Assembly: GCA_027405735.1 (NCBI GenBank)
Contig: JAPEHQ010000019.1
Coordinates: forward strand, 67,001-131,000
Direction of reading: 5' to 3'
Source: Mucor racemosus
Lineage: Eukaryota > Mucoromycota > Mucoromycetes > Mucorales > Mucoraceae
DNA: 64,000 nucleotides
A model generated the notes under the pieces. The model saw only the letters and a program-made list of their open reading frames with translations. It did no database searches and was not told the DNA's origin. The translations under genes were made by a program, and so were the position numbers. Shown piece by piece: positions 50,236-61,772 of the stretch (within the stretch, counting starts at the first letter, position 1; every line of letters starts with the position of its first letter).

Positions 50236-50527
50236 TGTCATAACTGTTATGTACCTATAGCCGAAGGCTATTAGGTATTTTAGTTACGTTTTATATGTTT
50301 AGTCTGTAAGGAACAACTATTAATAAATGCAGTAGTAATAGATTTATATTAGAAAGAAGTCAAGTTTATTATTGTTGAAGTATATAACATGAGCTTATAT
50401 AATCATAACTAGTGATGATTAAATACCGAACAGATCTATCGAACTGAACAAGCCGGAATACACGTGATCTATATCACGTGAGCTTAATATATTTATTATT
50501 ACTATCTATTAAAAATAACACTTGACA
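50236..50527 (+). mobile_element. LTR, first unit of a tandem pair
   Basis: A 292-bp unit with ends TGTCA...TGACA (inverted 5-bp termini, TG...CA). It is flanked by AAAT on both sides. It carries the small stem ATAGCCGAAGGCTAT, an AATAAA-type signal (TTAATAAATG) and a palindromic double E-box near 50461-50480. No coding region separates it from the second unit. Confidence 0.75.
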
Positions 50528-50531
50528 AAAT

Positions 50532-50820
50532 TGTCATAACTGTTATATACCTATAGCCGAAGGCTATTAGGTATTTTAGTTATGTTTTATATGTTTAGTC
50601 TGTAAGGAACGACTATTAATAAATGTAGTGGTAATAGATTTATATTAGAAGGAAGTTAAGTTTATTATTGAAGTATATAACATGAGCTTATATACTCATA
50701 ACTAGTAATGACTAAATACCGAACAGATCTATCGAACCGAACAGGTCGGAATGCACGTGATATATATCACGTGAGCTTAATATATTTACCATTACTATTT
50801 ATTAGAAATAACACTTGACA
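50532..50820 (+). mobile_element. LTR, second unit, adjacent to tRNA-Lys
   Basis: A 289-bp near-identical repeat of the preceding unit with a few substitutions and a 3-bp deletion. It has the same TGTCA...TGACA ends and AAAT flanks (50528-50531, 50821-50824). It ends 12 bp before the mature tRNA-Lys, the position favoured by Ty3-type elements that integrate at Pol III start sites. Family assignment is inferred from position only, because no pol sequence is present. Confidence 0.75.
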
Positions 50821-50832
50821 AAATATCAAATT

Positions 50833-50905
50833 GCCTAGCTAGCTCAATCGGTAGAGCGTGAGACTCTTAATCTCAAGGTTGGGGGTTCGACCCCCCCGTT
50901 GGGCT
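50833..50905 (+). tRNA. tRNA-Lys (anticodon CTT)
   Basis: A 73-nt cloverleaf. The acceptor GCCTAGC pairs with GTTGGGC, with G-T pairs. The D-arm holds GCTCAATCGGTAGAGC. Anticodon stem TGAGA/TCTCA encloses loop CTCTTAA, anticodon CTT. The T-arm is GGGGGTTCGACCCCC. Discriminator T. A T-run (ATTTTTTTG) follows directly as Pol III terminator. No intron. Confidence 0.95.
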
Positions 50906-52726
50906 TATTTTTTTGCATTCTCGCGATAAACGTGAGACGTTTAGATACCTTTTTTTTAATTGTACGAGATTGTTGCGAATCGATTAGCAACTTCCTTTTT
51001 TTTTTTTCTTATTATTTACTATTATCTAAATAAACAAATAATCTTAATTCTCCTAAATTCTATATTTTATTGTACATTTTCTATTTCATTTTTACTTTTT
51101 TTGGATTTTGAGAGTTTATAGATATACTGTATAAGATCTTATTTACAGAAGGAATAATAATAAAGACTAGTAACATCTGTCGTAGTCATGGAGAAAGTAG
51201 GGGTGTGAGAACCAAGATCATGAAATATAGAAACTTAGCTATAATTTAAAAATCATAAACAACTATAGATAATTATATAACCTGAATTAATAATTGCTAA
51301 TCCCTTTTTCCATCAGCTTTGAAACCGAGAAGATCAAATCATTGCATTATTAGTAATTTGAATTAGACATTTAATACAAATGCCACAATGGTCCATTGGG
51401 TAGAGGAATTGCTGCTTTAGTTTATAAATATTTAATAAACTTAGAAAAGTTATAGTTGTTGTATTTTCCATTGTTTTTTATTTTAATTACGTTTTTGTTG
51501 CAAATGTAAAAAAAAAAAAATGTTACTCAATTTAACAGATATTTTGAAATCTATTACAAAAATGGCAAAAAAAAAAAGAAAAAAAAAAATAAAAGTGCTC
51601 AGGATTTTTTTATATTAAAATATGTTAGAGTACTTTTAAACAAGTAAGTTTTATTATTAAAAAGTATTAGTATAGCTTAATTTTTGGTGAAGATATGAAG
51701 TCTCAAAGTTTTTAATTTTTAGCAGTGAAATACGCGTAAAAATCTGAAACATTAGCACTGAAAAATTAATACCACTTGCAAAAAGTAGGATATTTCCGGA
51801 TACTTATTTTTGGATTAAAGTTGAACATTTCAGGTACATTGGCATATAATTTTTTCTTGGTGTTATTTAGTGAAAAAAAAAAAGTAGATCAGGAATGAAA
51901 AGAGAGACCCAGTTTTCGAGGAAAAACGCAGCAGATTTCGAGTATTTCGTGAGTTGTAAAATATTTTTAGGAACAACTAGCATAATCTGACCAATTCACA
52001 TCTATTTTTCAATATCCAAGATACATTCTAAAAGTTTTCAGTATGAGATCAGTTATGAAAAAAAAAGAAGCATGCTCTGATTTTGAAGGTCGGAACCTTT
52101 GAAAATTAGTTTTTTTTTTGGGAATTCAAAAAATATAAATTACACATCATCAGATCAAAATTTTTATACATATACAGGCCCTTATTCATGACAAAAGTAT
52201 GCAGTCTGCTGCTTTTAACCTATTCAATTTGGTGGTTTAAAGAATCGGAAATAAATGATCAAAATCAACTGTAATACGTATTGCATAGAAATGCAAGATA
52301 AATTATTATCACTTTTAGTAAAACCGAAGTTTCAAACCAATCAACCAAAATACCTACATGGGGAGGAGAAATAAATAATTTGTATTGTTAAATGTTTTAT
52401 CACATCTTGTGTAATTCAAGTTTATCATTTTTGGAATAAAACTCTCATTCATCACAAACACAAACACAAATCGTTAAATTTTAATAACTTTCAAGATTTA
52501 CTTTTTCATGGACATACATGAAATTTCTTACACACAGAAACTTTATACAATAAAAATAAATAAATAAATAAATAAAAAAAAAAAGGAATGTAAGAGTTTT
52601 TTAATGTAGACCAATATAGACCAATATATAATATAAAGCTAATCGAAAGTTTAATTGGTAGGGAGACAAGATAAGGAGTTAAAATCAGAATAGAAAACGA
52701 GCACACAAGGAGCCATTCATGACGTT
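50906..52726. other. Intergenic with truncated repeat copy D
   Basis: No supported gene. Repeat copy D covers about 51502-52007; the remainder (including the region 52400-52726, which resembles the DNA downstream of the second GRP gene at 54925-55221) is non-coding. Confidence 0.5.
51502..52007 (+). repeat. Copy D of the dispersed repeat, 5'-truncated
   Basis: Matches only the last about 500 bp of copies B and C, from AAATGTAAAAAAAA...TGTTACTCAATTT to the shared end CCAATTCACATCTATTT. Landmarks GCAGTGAAATACGCGTAAAA and GGATATTTCCGGATACTTAT are retained. It keeps the common 3' edge but lacks both inverted arms. Confidence 0.8.
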
Positions 52727-53219
52727 TTAATAACTACCGCCACCGTAACCACCGCCACTGTAACCACCACGGCCACCACCGTAACCACCACCACCCCCAC
52801 TGCGGTCATTGGAACGTTCAGTAGCATGATTAATCTTGACACGACGACCATCAAGTTCTTGTTCATTCAAACCATCAATAGCAGCTTGAGCCTCATTGTC
52901 ACTACTTAAAGTAACGAAACCAAAACCACGAGAGCGACCTATTAACGAGTTTTTAGCATACAAGACACCAAAAAAAAACGCATAATTCATTTCTTTCTTG
53001 ATCGCTTTGCTTCATTGGCTTTCAACTGCATTGATTTTGCTGTTGAACATTCACCAATATTGAAGCAAAAAAAAAAAAAAAAAGGATATAAAACTTACCA
53101 GTATCACGATCCCTGATGACAATAGCGTCAACAACCTGACCATATTCTCCAAAAGCGTTTCGGAGAGTATCATCAGTTGTGTTCCAAGAGAGACCACCAA
53201 CAAAAAGTTTAGTAGACAT
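52727..53219 (-). CDS. Glycine-rich RNA-binding protein (RRM), paralogue 1
   Basis: Two exons (53219-53099, 52938-52727) give 110 residues. An RRM covers residues 1-80, with RNP2 KLFVGGLSW and RNP1 [10 protein letters not shown]; the second exon starts inside the codon before RSRGF. A GGYGGG-type tail of about 25 residues follows. This is the plant/fungal GRP architecture linked to cold or stress RNA chaperoning; that role is inferred. The 160-nt intron is long for this genome and ends with AAAACTCGTTAATAG, conserved in the paralogue. Expression is probably high, judging by codon choice. A paralogue lies 2.0 kb away in the same orientation. Confidence 0.93.
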
Positions 53220-55221
53220 TTTATAAAAAAAGATTTTATAAAGATGAAAAAGAAAAATGATGAAAAGAGATTTACATCATTTCTTTTTATATGCAGATAA
53301 CTTTTACGCGAGGGACATGAAAATAAATGCAAACAAGACGATTTTCATGTTGATTGATTTATCTGAACAGTTAATCAATTTATTCGTTAGATTTGTTACT
53401 GTTTGATGGATTGAAGATGGCCCCATTTGACATATTAGTAGTATAAATCATTACTGCATTTCTTTGTTTTCTTAGGGAGAGAAAGAGGAGGATTAAAATA
53501 TCATGAGCTTCGACAGACATGTACCCGACAAGCATGAAAAAATAATGTTATTAGTTGTGTGTGTGTGTGAATATTCAGCCCAATTGAGGCATTATGAAAT
53601 ATTGAGTGTGTGTGCGACTTATGTGTGCTATAATTAGTAATTTTCGGTGATGATCACTTCTAATATGGGAGCTTTGACAACTTGAAAACAATTAAATATG
53701 TACAAATTCATGAGACTCGATCATATTGTTGAAATATTTCTTAAATTCTAGTAAATTTCAATGCTAAAAATGTGCCATCTCAGGAACAAAGCATGTTTTC
53801 GGCTTGGAAATTTGTGGAATCGACTTCTTTGATCCGAAAGCGGACCATATTCTACTTTTACTACAACCGCGTTAGGCTCTATTTTTAATGTATCCAAAAA
53901 TTGGATTTCTACCATAGCGTTATGAAACTCAGTATGATTTTAAAAGTGTATCTCTCTATTTTTGAGCATCTAATAATATATGAGCATTACATGCTTTTGA
54001 AAAGCGTAGAATTTTTCATGGCTTTAAATAATATTTCCCAAATAAGGATTCATAATGCCTCATTCTTAAAGAGTTTTAATACGCAAACTACAGTTGCGAT
54101 AATACTACCAACTTTTTTCATATCATATAGCAGATCTTTCTTCACATTCCTATATTATTTTTATGCAAACATGGGCAAATATAACCATATATTGCGTAAT
54201 TTCTTGCAAAATTTCATGACGCGGATATTAAATCAATGCCCAGTATAAAGATAATGCAAAATGTGCATAAACTTTACAGAATTTGCGTAAACTTGGAAAT
54301 AAGATTGGTAAAGCTCTATATTTTATACATCTGCTACTCATAGCTGTGTACTATTCAATAATACACTAAAAATATTGTCTTCAATACAAGTAATAGCTTG
54401 TTTATGAGGTTATATTTAGGCTTTTGCAATTATATACCTGTGTGAAATTGATTAACCAAATATTATATTAAGGATGATTGTAGTAGATACGTATTTTCAC
54501 GAGCTCCGTTGAATCCAATTAGAAGGACCATAGAATGAGCATGATTAGCGACGCTTATTATAAATAATCGCTTCCCAAAATCCGTGTCCGTATTTGATCG
54601 GCAACTAATTTCATGCATAATAATATCGCTAGCTTGTGATCTGACGATCCTAAAACAAAGATGAATCGTTTTTATTTTTATTTTGGAAGCAAACTTGCTT
54701 TAGAATAGAAAATATGTTTCAATGATTCTATCTCTTGATTTTGGTATGGATCTGTAAAAAAGAAAAAAGAAAAAAGGATCTAAATCAATTATGATGAAAA
54801 CAGGTAATCACGTAAAAATACAAGATAAGATATCGTCATTAATAGCAAAACGGAAGGCTCGGGATAGCCAGCCCAAAAATAATCATGAGAAAAAACCTCA
54901 TGCAGAGTTGGACATTTTATAATAATCTTGTGTAATTCAAGTCAATCAATATTAACGTATTAAATTGATGAAATCCATCATTCGCCATAAAAAACTACTA
55001 TATCATTTTAGTGAAATTTTAAATTGCTTGGCTTCTTATGTACATGAAATGTTTCACACGAATGAACTTTATAAATTTATGAATAAAGGGTATGCAAAAA
55101 GATGTTTAATAGGGGGCCAAAATATATATTACAAAGCTACTGGAAGTTGATTGATAAGGAACATGATAATGGGTCAAAATTAAAATAGAAAAAGAGCACA
55201 CAAGGAGTCATTCGTGACATT
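53220..55221. other. Intergenic between the GRP paralogues
   Basis: About 2 kb. The first part (53220-53480) is the paralogue 1 promoter, and the last part (about 54925-55221) duplicates sequence found downstream of paralogue 1. The middle has a TG microsatellite (53555-53571) and an ORF at 53901-54248 without recognised domain. Confidence 0.45.
53310..53416. promoter_or_regulatory. Boxes conserved between the two GRP promoters
   Basis: GAGGGACATGAAAA (53310-53323) and ACTGTTTGATGGATTGAAG (53398-53416) recur as GAGGGACATGAAAA (55931-55944) and ACTGTTTGATGGGTTAAAG (56036-56054) upstream of paralogue 2, while surrounding sequence has diverged. This points to retained regulatory sites; the factor is unknown. 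Confidence 0.5.
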
Positions 55222-55785
55222 TTAATAACGGTCTCCACCACCGTAACCACCACCGCCATTGTAACCACCACGGCCACCACCGTAACCACCACGACCACCA
55301 CCGTTGCGGTCATTGGAACGCTCAGCAGCACGATCAATCTTGATACGACGACCATCAAGTTCTTGTTCATTCAAACCATCAATAGCAGCTTGAGCCTCAT
55401 CATCGCTACTCAAAGTAACGAAACCAAAACCACGAGAACGACCTATTAATGAGTTTTTAGTATTTCTGTATTTTACAGCACACAACACAGTACATGAACG
55501 CGCCATTTCCTTTTTCTTTATCGCGCCGCTTTTTCTGGTTTTCAAATGCATGAAAACTTGTTCAACAAGTTATGCTTTCACCAAAATGAAACGAAAAAAA
55601 AAAAAAGAGCGAAAAGAGAAAGAGAAAGAGAGAAAGAAAGGCAACAATCATGAGATATGAGACTTACCAGTTTCACGATCCCTAATGATAATAGCATCAA
55701 CTACTTGACCATAAACACCAAAGGCCTCGCGAAGAATAGTGTCATCTGTGTTCCAAGAAAGACCGCCGACAAAGAGTTTAGACAT
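55222..55785 (-). CDS. Glycine-rich RNA-binding protein (RRM), paralogue 2
   Basis: Two exons (55785-55668, 55442-55222) encode 112 residues. RNP2 reads KLFVGGLSW and RNP1 [10 protein letters not shown]. The core differs from paralogue 1 by a few substitutions (for example RETG against RDTG, and KIDRAAER against KINHATER), and the Gly-rich tail ends GGDRY. The 225-nt intron contains an A-rich and GA-rich tract and ends AAAACTCATTAATAG. A frame open through the end of the intron offers an alternative start that would skip the first half of the RRM; the spliced form is much more plausible. Role as for paralogue 1. Confidence 0.93.
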
Positions 55786-56337
55786 GTTGTTTATTTAATA
55801 AAAAGATATATAAGAAGTAGAAGAAAAAAAGAAGAAGAGAATAAATGGAGGATTCTCTATCATTCTTTTTTATAATACACACGTAATTTTGTCAAAATTT
55901 TTTGTTGCGTGTACATAATTTTTGTATAATGAGGGACATGAAAAAAGATGGTACCTTTTGTACGCTAAGCTAAATACATTTATTCACGAGAAATATTTAT
56001 CTGAATGTTTTATCATTCTAGTCATTGAATTTGACACTGTTTGATGGGTTAAAGTCGAGTTCATTTGATTAATATAGTAGCATGAAATATCACTACCTCT
56101 CTTTTTTATTGGGGGGAGGGGGAGGGGGTAGACGGGACATCAGCACTTTTGTGGTCTATAAGCATGAATATAAAAATAACGCAATTTATCGTTTAGCCCC
56201 AATTTATATAGAAAAAACAGGGGGGTGGAATATAAAATTTATTGAAAAATATGAACGAAACTATGAAATAAATATGATTATGTTTGTGTATAAGAGTGAT
56301 ATCTACAAAAAGGTATATAGGAATGGGTATGAACAAA
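55786..56337. other. Intergenic, GRP paralogue 2 promoter
   Basis: About 0.55 kb. It holds the conserved promoter boxes at 55931-55944 and 56036-56054 and a G-rich run GGGGGGAGGGGGAGGGGG (about 56111-56128) that could form a G-quadruplex on the plus strand. No gene. Confidence 0.5.
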
Positions 56338-57962
56338 TTATTTAAATACACCAGATGTTGCAAAAACCATGACAACTGTTCCCCAAATCAACAAAACAAT
56401 AGCAGAGATATCTAATAAACCAAATTTTGGTATACTATCATCAATGACAATAGATTCTGTTAGAACAATTTCTTCTTCAAATACGATATTTTTAGATGAT
56501 GTGGTTGAAGATGTAGCGGATAATCTACCAAGCAAAGGGGCTTTAATATTAGTTTCATCATCCACCATTGCGGTGGTGACTGATCCAACTACAGCAGGAT
56601 AACGTCTTGTGATTAGACAAGCAGCAGCTGGTAAAATGTATGCTAAAAAGGTAGCAGCAAACCCACCAATCAATGCATATACTTTTCCTAATGAACGTAC
56701 AGTGATGCCAAGTGCTGTAATCATGAAGAATAATACGACTGTAACAGTATAATGTTGTACTTTGTTGGGTTGACGAGTGGCTGTTTCAAACCCTAATAAT
56801 TTTTGAACTGCTTCTCTAGTAGGATAAAATCCCATACTAAACAAAAATATAAGCAATTTATATACATGTAAAGATGCATCTGTAAACATTACTTACGGAA
56901 TAGTCAAAATCATACTAAAACCAAGTGCAAATCTTCCAATGTTTACAATGAGATCATCATCAGGAAAGTTCAAAAACAAATTAGGTTGTACATCATTGCC
57001 AAAGCTAAGGTAGCCAATGACAGCAAAAGAAATTGATACCACCCAACTCATGATTGATGCAAGAGTTGTAGTGATTGTCCATGACTTGATTGTTTGGTCC
57101 TTGAGACTTAAGAATACACTAAAGCAAACGTGTGAACATGCAAATGCAAATGCCAAAATGCCGAGTGCTCCGAAAATATCAGGCCCACGCCAATCCAATG
57201 GTGATTCATGTGATTTACTGTAAGCAGGTGCACGAACAAGCAATGTTATGATGATTAAAGGTAGACAGAGTACAGATAAAATTGACCATCTTGCAACTGA
57301 ACCAATCGAGCGAGATAGATTTAAAGGAAATACCTATATATTTTAAAATGAGTAATTCATGTAGAGCAACCAAAAACCACTGCATACTAACAAAAAATAT
57401 GGCAATCAACGATATAACAAGTGATCTTTCTGTCATACTTGGATATTGGGGAAAGTATAATTGCAATAACACAGGAATTGTATCGCCAATGACTATAGGT
57501 GAGTTGGATTAAAGACTAGAGTCATTATACATTCCTGAAAAACTTACGAATGAAATAACTAACACTAGCACCAGCAGCTTGAACAAGTATAAGGAAATTT
57601 AAGAAATAATAACCAAATTTACCAAATACATATTCCATCAAAACTGCAAATTTAAAGCATTGTGAGCGTTGACCAGATACAACCAACATATGAAGGCCTA
57701 ATTGAGATATAACGGCAACAAATACAGATAGCAAGATGGCTGTCCAAAAGCCTGCAAGGTGAATGGCAAAGGGCAATCCAATAATACCAGCGCCTACAGT
57801 TGAATTTACAAGATTAAATGAACTTTCGATCTTTGAACGAGAACCATATCCAGGTCTATCGGATTGCAATAAATCTCTTTCTTCTGCTGTTAACAAAATA
57901 TCATCTTGTTTTACAAGCACAGTTGTACCGTAATTTGGTTTAGTTGAAGAGGGGGTTTTCAT
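56338..57962 (-). CDS. Amino acid transporter (AAAP/SLC38 family, Avt-like)
   Basis: Four exons (57962-57548, 57492-57392, 57333-56897, 56836-56338) give 483 residues. After a cytosolic leader of about 48 residues the first helix has the family signature FNLVNSTVGAGIIGLPFAIHLAGF. About eleven helices follow, including FVAVISQLGLHMLVV, FLILVQAAGASVSYFI, IIITLLV and ALGITVRSLGKVYALIGG. A hydrophilic loop (about 405-455) is Ser/Thr- and acid-rich before the last helix LDISAIVLLIWGTVVMVFA. Avt proteins move neutral amino acids across the vacuolar membrane, and SLC38 members act at the plasma membrane; localisation cannot be decided here. The second intron uses a GTTAGT donor; others use GTAAGT. 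All joins are in phase. Confidence 0.92.
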
Positions 57963-58247
57963 GAAAGAAAAAGAAAAAAGAAATGTAGAAATTTAATTAA
58001 TAAGGGCAATGTTGGCCCTCATTTTATAGTAATAAAAAGCATGATCCTGTTAATTGGTGTGAACTAAAAAAACCCTCCTATTATTGGTTTTTTCTATGAG
58101 TCATGCTTTTATTGTCTTTATCATATATGCATTATCTCTTTAAAAAGTTAATTTGATAAACCTTTTTTTTTTTAGCTCCTTGAAACGTCGTTGTCGCTGT
58201 CGTATGGAGTCGTAATAATATGTAATCTTGTATATTTATTTATTTAT

Positions 58248-59710
58248 TTACAATTTTTTTCTACCGACCCAAGAATACCATTCCAAATAAGAATTCACCT
58301 TGACACATTCGGCACAAATTTGTTCTATACGGTGTCTATAATCTTCTAAATCTAAGCCTAGTTGGGGTGCAAGAATCGAGCTTTTTTGTTCATATAAATT
58401 TAATATTGCAGAAACGAATTCATCGCTTAATTTCCCGTCGCTTGCTGTTTTTTTTGGGGGGGGGAGTAGATTAGGAAATTGATATTTGCATTTAAATAAA
58501 ATAATACTTGCCATAGTGAACTCGCTTCTTTTTGCTTTCAATCACTTGAAATCCTTCTGTTTGTAACATATTTCCATATTTAAGTGCAATCTCGGGATCT
58601 TGGTTCATATCGTTAATTATTGTTTTTACTAAATAACAAGTTAGTTTTCTATCGTTTATCTTTTTATTTTACAAAAGATAGCCTTACGTGTTTCAATAAA
58701 AGATTCAATCATAACTGTTCCTGTTGGCTTTTGTTTTTTTTTGTTTTGTTTAGTAAACATGAAATTAAATATATCTTTTTATGTATTTTACCGAGTGATG
58801 CATCTCTTCGATTCGAATAATACCATCAGGCTTTAAAATTCGATTAATTACAGAGAATAAGTTAGACCAATTATCAGATTTTAATAGAGAACCAACACAT
58901 CTTAAATGAACATAATCAATAGATTCATTTTCTATAGATGCGAAACCATTTTCTAATACATCTCCTCTTTCAAATGCGATATTTGGTAATCCAGGTAGAT
59001 TTTGTATTTTTTCTGTTGCTAATTCAACACCCGTAAATTTACAGTCTGGATAGTGTGTGGCCATATCCTACTTGAAAGTTAAATTTCTATATTGGAAAAT
59101 GTGGTGATTTTTTGTTACCATTATCCAAGCGCCTGAGCATGTACCCATTTGAATGACATGCGCACCCTTTTTTAACGCTGGTGCTACAGCCGGTGTAACA
59201 TTTCTATTATCGAATTTTGTAAGGTTTATATTCGATCGATATAACAATTTTATATATTACCCATTAAACAATGTTTTAAGAGCAAAATGAAGCTAATGAT
59301 AATGTTGGTGAATACGTAAGCCTACAGGTTGTTATATATACGCATCTTACATTGTATTGATATTCTTTAGAATCCCAATCATCCGGGAGATAAAAACTAT
59401 TGGTTTGATGTATATTTTCTGAAATACTTTCTACATCATTGTAAGCATTTTTACCAATAATAATCGAGTCTCTACATGGAGATGTGGCAATAGATGTCAT
59501 GGTATCATTATGAGTGTACGATTGGATTGAATGTTTATCAAATAATGCTTGTGGTTGTTGTAAAAATGAAGATTCATGAGAAGATGAGATTGATACACTG
59601 CTTTTTTTATTCTTGTTCAAGCAAGAATTTTGCTGCTGTTGAAGTTTTGATGATTGCCCTGAATTTATTGATTTTGAACTTGATTTCTTTTTTGATACAA
59701 CTACACCCAT
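58248..59710 (-). CDS. SAM-dependent methyltransferase with N-myristoylation-type start
   Basis: Seven exons (59710-59351, 59292-59261, 59203-59119, 59067-58792, 58727-58688, 58628-58512, 58444-58248) give 368 residues. The start MGVVVSKKKSSSK has Gly2, Ser6 and following Lys, the pattern of N-myristoylated, polybasic membrane anchors. A Ser/Gln-rich linker to about 110 follows. The methyltransferase core has motif I HVIQMGTCSGAWIM, acidic VELA, motif II ERGDVLENGF, DYVHLRC and LKPDGIIRIEE. The fold and order resemble fungal LaeA/UMTA-type class I enzymes; the substrate is unknown. The sixth intron uses a GC donor (G/GCAAGT...AACAG). A non-ATG in-frame extension to 59740 was not used. The gene lies in a run of minus-strand genes, 285 bp upstream of the transporter start. 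Confidence 0.85.
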
Positions 59711-60055
59711 TTTTTCTTTTTTCTTTTTTTTTTTTTTCAATTAATAAAAGAAGGAAGAAAAAAGGGAAAAAGATGCAACAATAAGGTTTTTTATACATCT
59801 TTCCACTAGCACACAAAACACAACACAATTAAATCACCTTACTACTGCTACTTTCACTAAGAGTATACGGAGTTGATGGAATATGAAATCTCGTTGCCTT
59901 GTGCCACATTTTGTAAATTTAGTCTTTTTTTCCTTCTTGATTGATATATGCGGTACATGCTTATAATTTGAAGCATGATTCATGTAAAAAATTTCGATTA
60001 AAAAAAAAGAAAAAGAAAAAAAAAGTGATTTTTATTATTATAATAATTTTGTTGA
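59711..60055. other. Intergenic, methyltransferase promoter
   Basis: A 345-bp gap with poly-T and CA-rich tracts. No site or gene recognised. Confidence 0.5.
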
Positions 60056-61772
60056 TTAATAGTTATCTTCAATAAACGGTGATGGAGGGTATCCTTCTCG
60101 AAGAACATCTCTGTAACTTGGTAATTTATTATAGTCATCATATTGTTGATCTGAAGGCGCAAGTAGCCATTGGTCAAGTTCTTGTCGTACATGTATCGAA
60201 TCAATATCCTCAGGCATCACTCGATGATCTCCACAATCCATCGATGATCTAACATGAGGTACCGTACCAATTGTAAGGGGAAAGCTAAGAGACATGTTTC
60301 TCTCTTTCATACTGTCTTTAAATTTGAGAATGAGGCGTAATTTATGACTGATCTGTAAAATATCTGTTTGGATGTGGGGCGCTATATGAGGTAAATCTAT
60401 AGATAGGGATAAATCTTAAAAAGTAAAGAGGATTAATCATTGTCTTGATAATAGACAGTAAAAAATATACACACCAATATCGTGTCCATCTATATAATTT
60501 GACATGTCATATTTTGAGCCTAGATTTCAATCAATTATACATTAATTGAGCCAAATATAAATCTAAATGCTATATTTGAGAAAAAAAAACTTACGAGAAA
60601 ACTTTCTTTGTCGTGGTACCATTGAATTAGGAAATTGTTTAACAATTGTATTCCAGTCGCCAGCTCTAATTCTAAATAATCAACGTGAATACTAAATACA
60701 TCCTGTATCACAAATTATGCTTGTGTGTAACATCAATGTATGCTTACGGATAGGATTCAACTTGCTCCAAGTAGTATTCCATGGATTCAATGATCGCATC
60801 ATTACATACTTTATTAAATCGACATGTAAAAGGAAATGATTTCTTTTGAAGACATGTAAATTTAGACATTCCAATTTCGTAATTGAGGTGGTCTTGTCTA
60901 GATCCACGATATCGAATACGTGGTATGGAGTAAAGTGAGTATAGACTAGGATATGAATGTCGGCATATTTGAATTATATGATCAGCACCGAGCAAGTGCC
61001 GTTTATTTTTGTTTGTTGTATTAATGATATTTGATGACGATAATGATAATGATGAGGATGATGATGATGATATAAAAGAAAAATCGTCTGTATTGGTAGT
61101 TGTATTAGTTGAAGTAGTAGTAATGCTAGGTATCGTATTGCTTGTGGTCTCATCGCTACTCGTGCTTAATTTTCTTTTATTATTACTTGAAGAATTACCG
61201 TGTATATTCATGCGAGCATTCCAATAGGATACTTTGAACCGCTCACTAAGCGAATTTAATTTAATTCTAGCTGATAGATTATATTGAATTGTATGATGCG
61301 GTAAAAGTATAGATGGAGGTAACTTATGCATGTTGTTGATCTTTAATGAAAATGGCCAAGTTGTTTTTCCCACTCCTAATACTTGTGGTTCATCAATAAT
61401 ACCAATACGTTCATATGCTATAGTTAAACTTGCATTTGCATGTCCCAATGCTTTTCTTGCTATTCTATCTACAAATCCTAGTTCATTTGATTCCAATGTA
61501 TTCCATTTATCCATTGGTATTTCATCCGTATTTGGAATCCTTCCTTCTTGTGCTTGAAAGAAATCTGATGTGGAAATCACGCAATCCACTGTACCTTTCA
61601 ATTGAACATATAATTGTCGAATCTGAATTGGTCGCAATAGATTTATTTCAACTGTGCCTGATATAATACAAGATTCATTTGGTAATGTTCTATCATCATC
61701 ATTGAATGTATGGATTGTATCAAGATCTGGTGTAATAATCAAGTTTAAAATCGATGATGAGTTGTTTGACAT
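60056..61772 (-). CDS. Arrestin-fold protein (alpha-arrestin-like)
   Basis: Four exons (61772-60748, 60671-60595, 60519-60475, 60414-60056) give 501 residues. The N-terminal half has arrestin strands: SCIISGTVEINLLRPIQIRQ, YVQLKGTVDC, KTTWPFSLKINNMHKLPPSI and HHTIQYNLSARI. A Ser/Thr/Asn-rich insert (about 195-255) with long Ser and Thr runs interrupts the fold. The C-half continues SRQDHLNYEIG, SFPFTCRFNK, LSLSIDLPHIAPHIQ, ILQISHKLRLILKFKD and FPLTIGTVPHV. The tail contains KLPSYRDVLREGYPPSPF, a PxY-type site near the end. Likely a ubiquitin-ligase adaptor, by analogy with fungal ART proteins. The ATG at 61772 (MSNNSSS) is used; a frame extension starts with TTG. One intron uses a GTGTGT donor. 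Confidence 0.82.

Noticed and set aside
55443..55551. Alternative start inside the intron of GRP paralogue 2
   Set aside because: It would delete RNP2 and half of the RRM; the spliced model is complete and matches paralogue 1.
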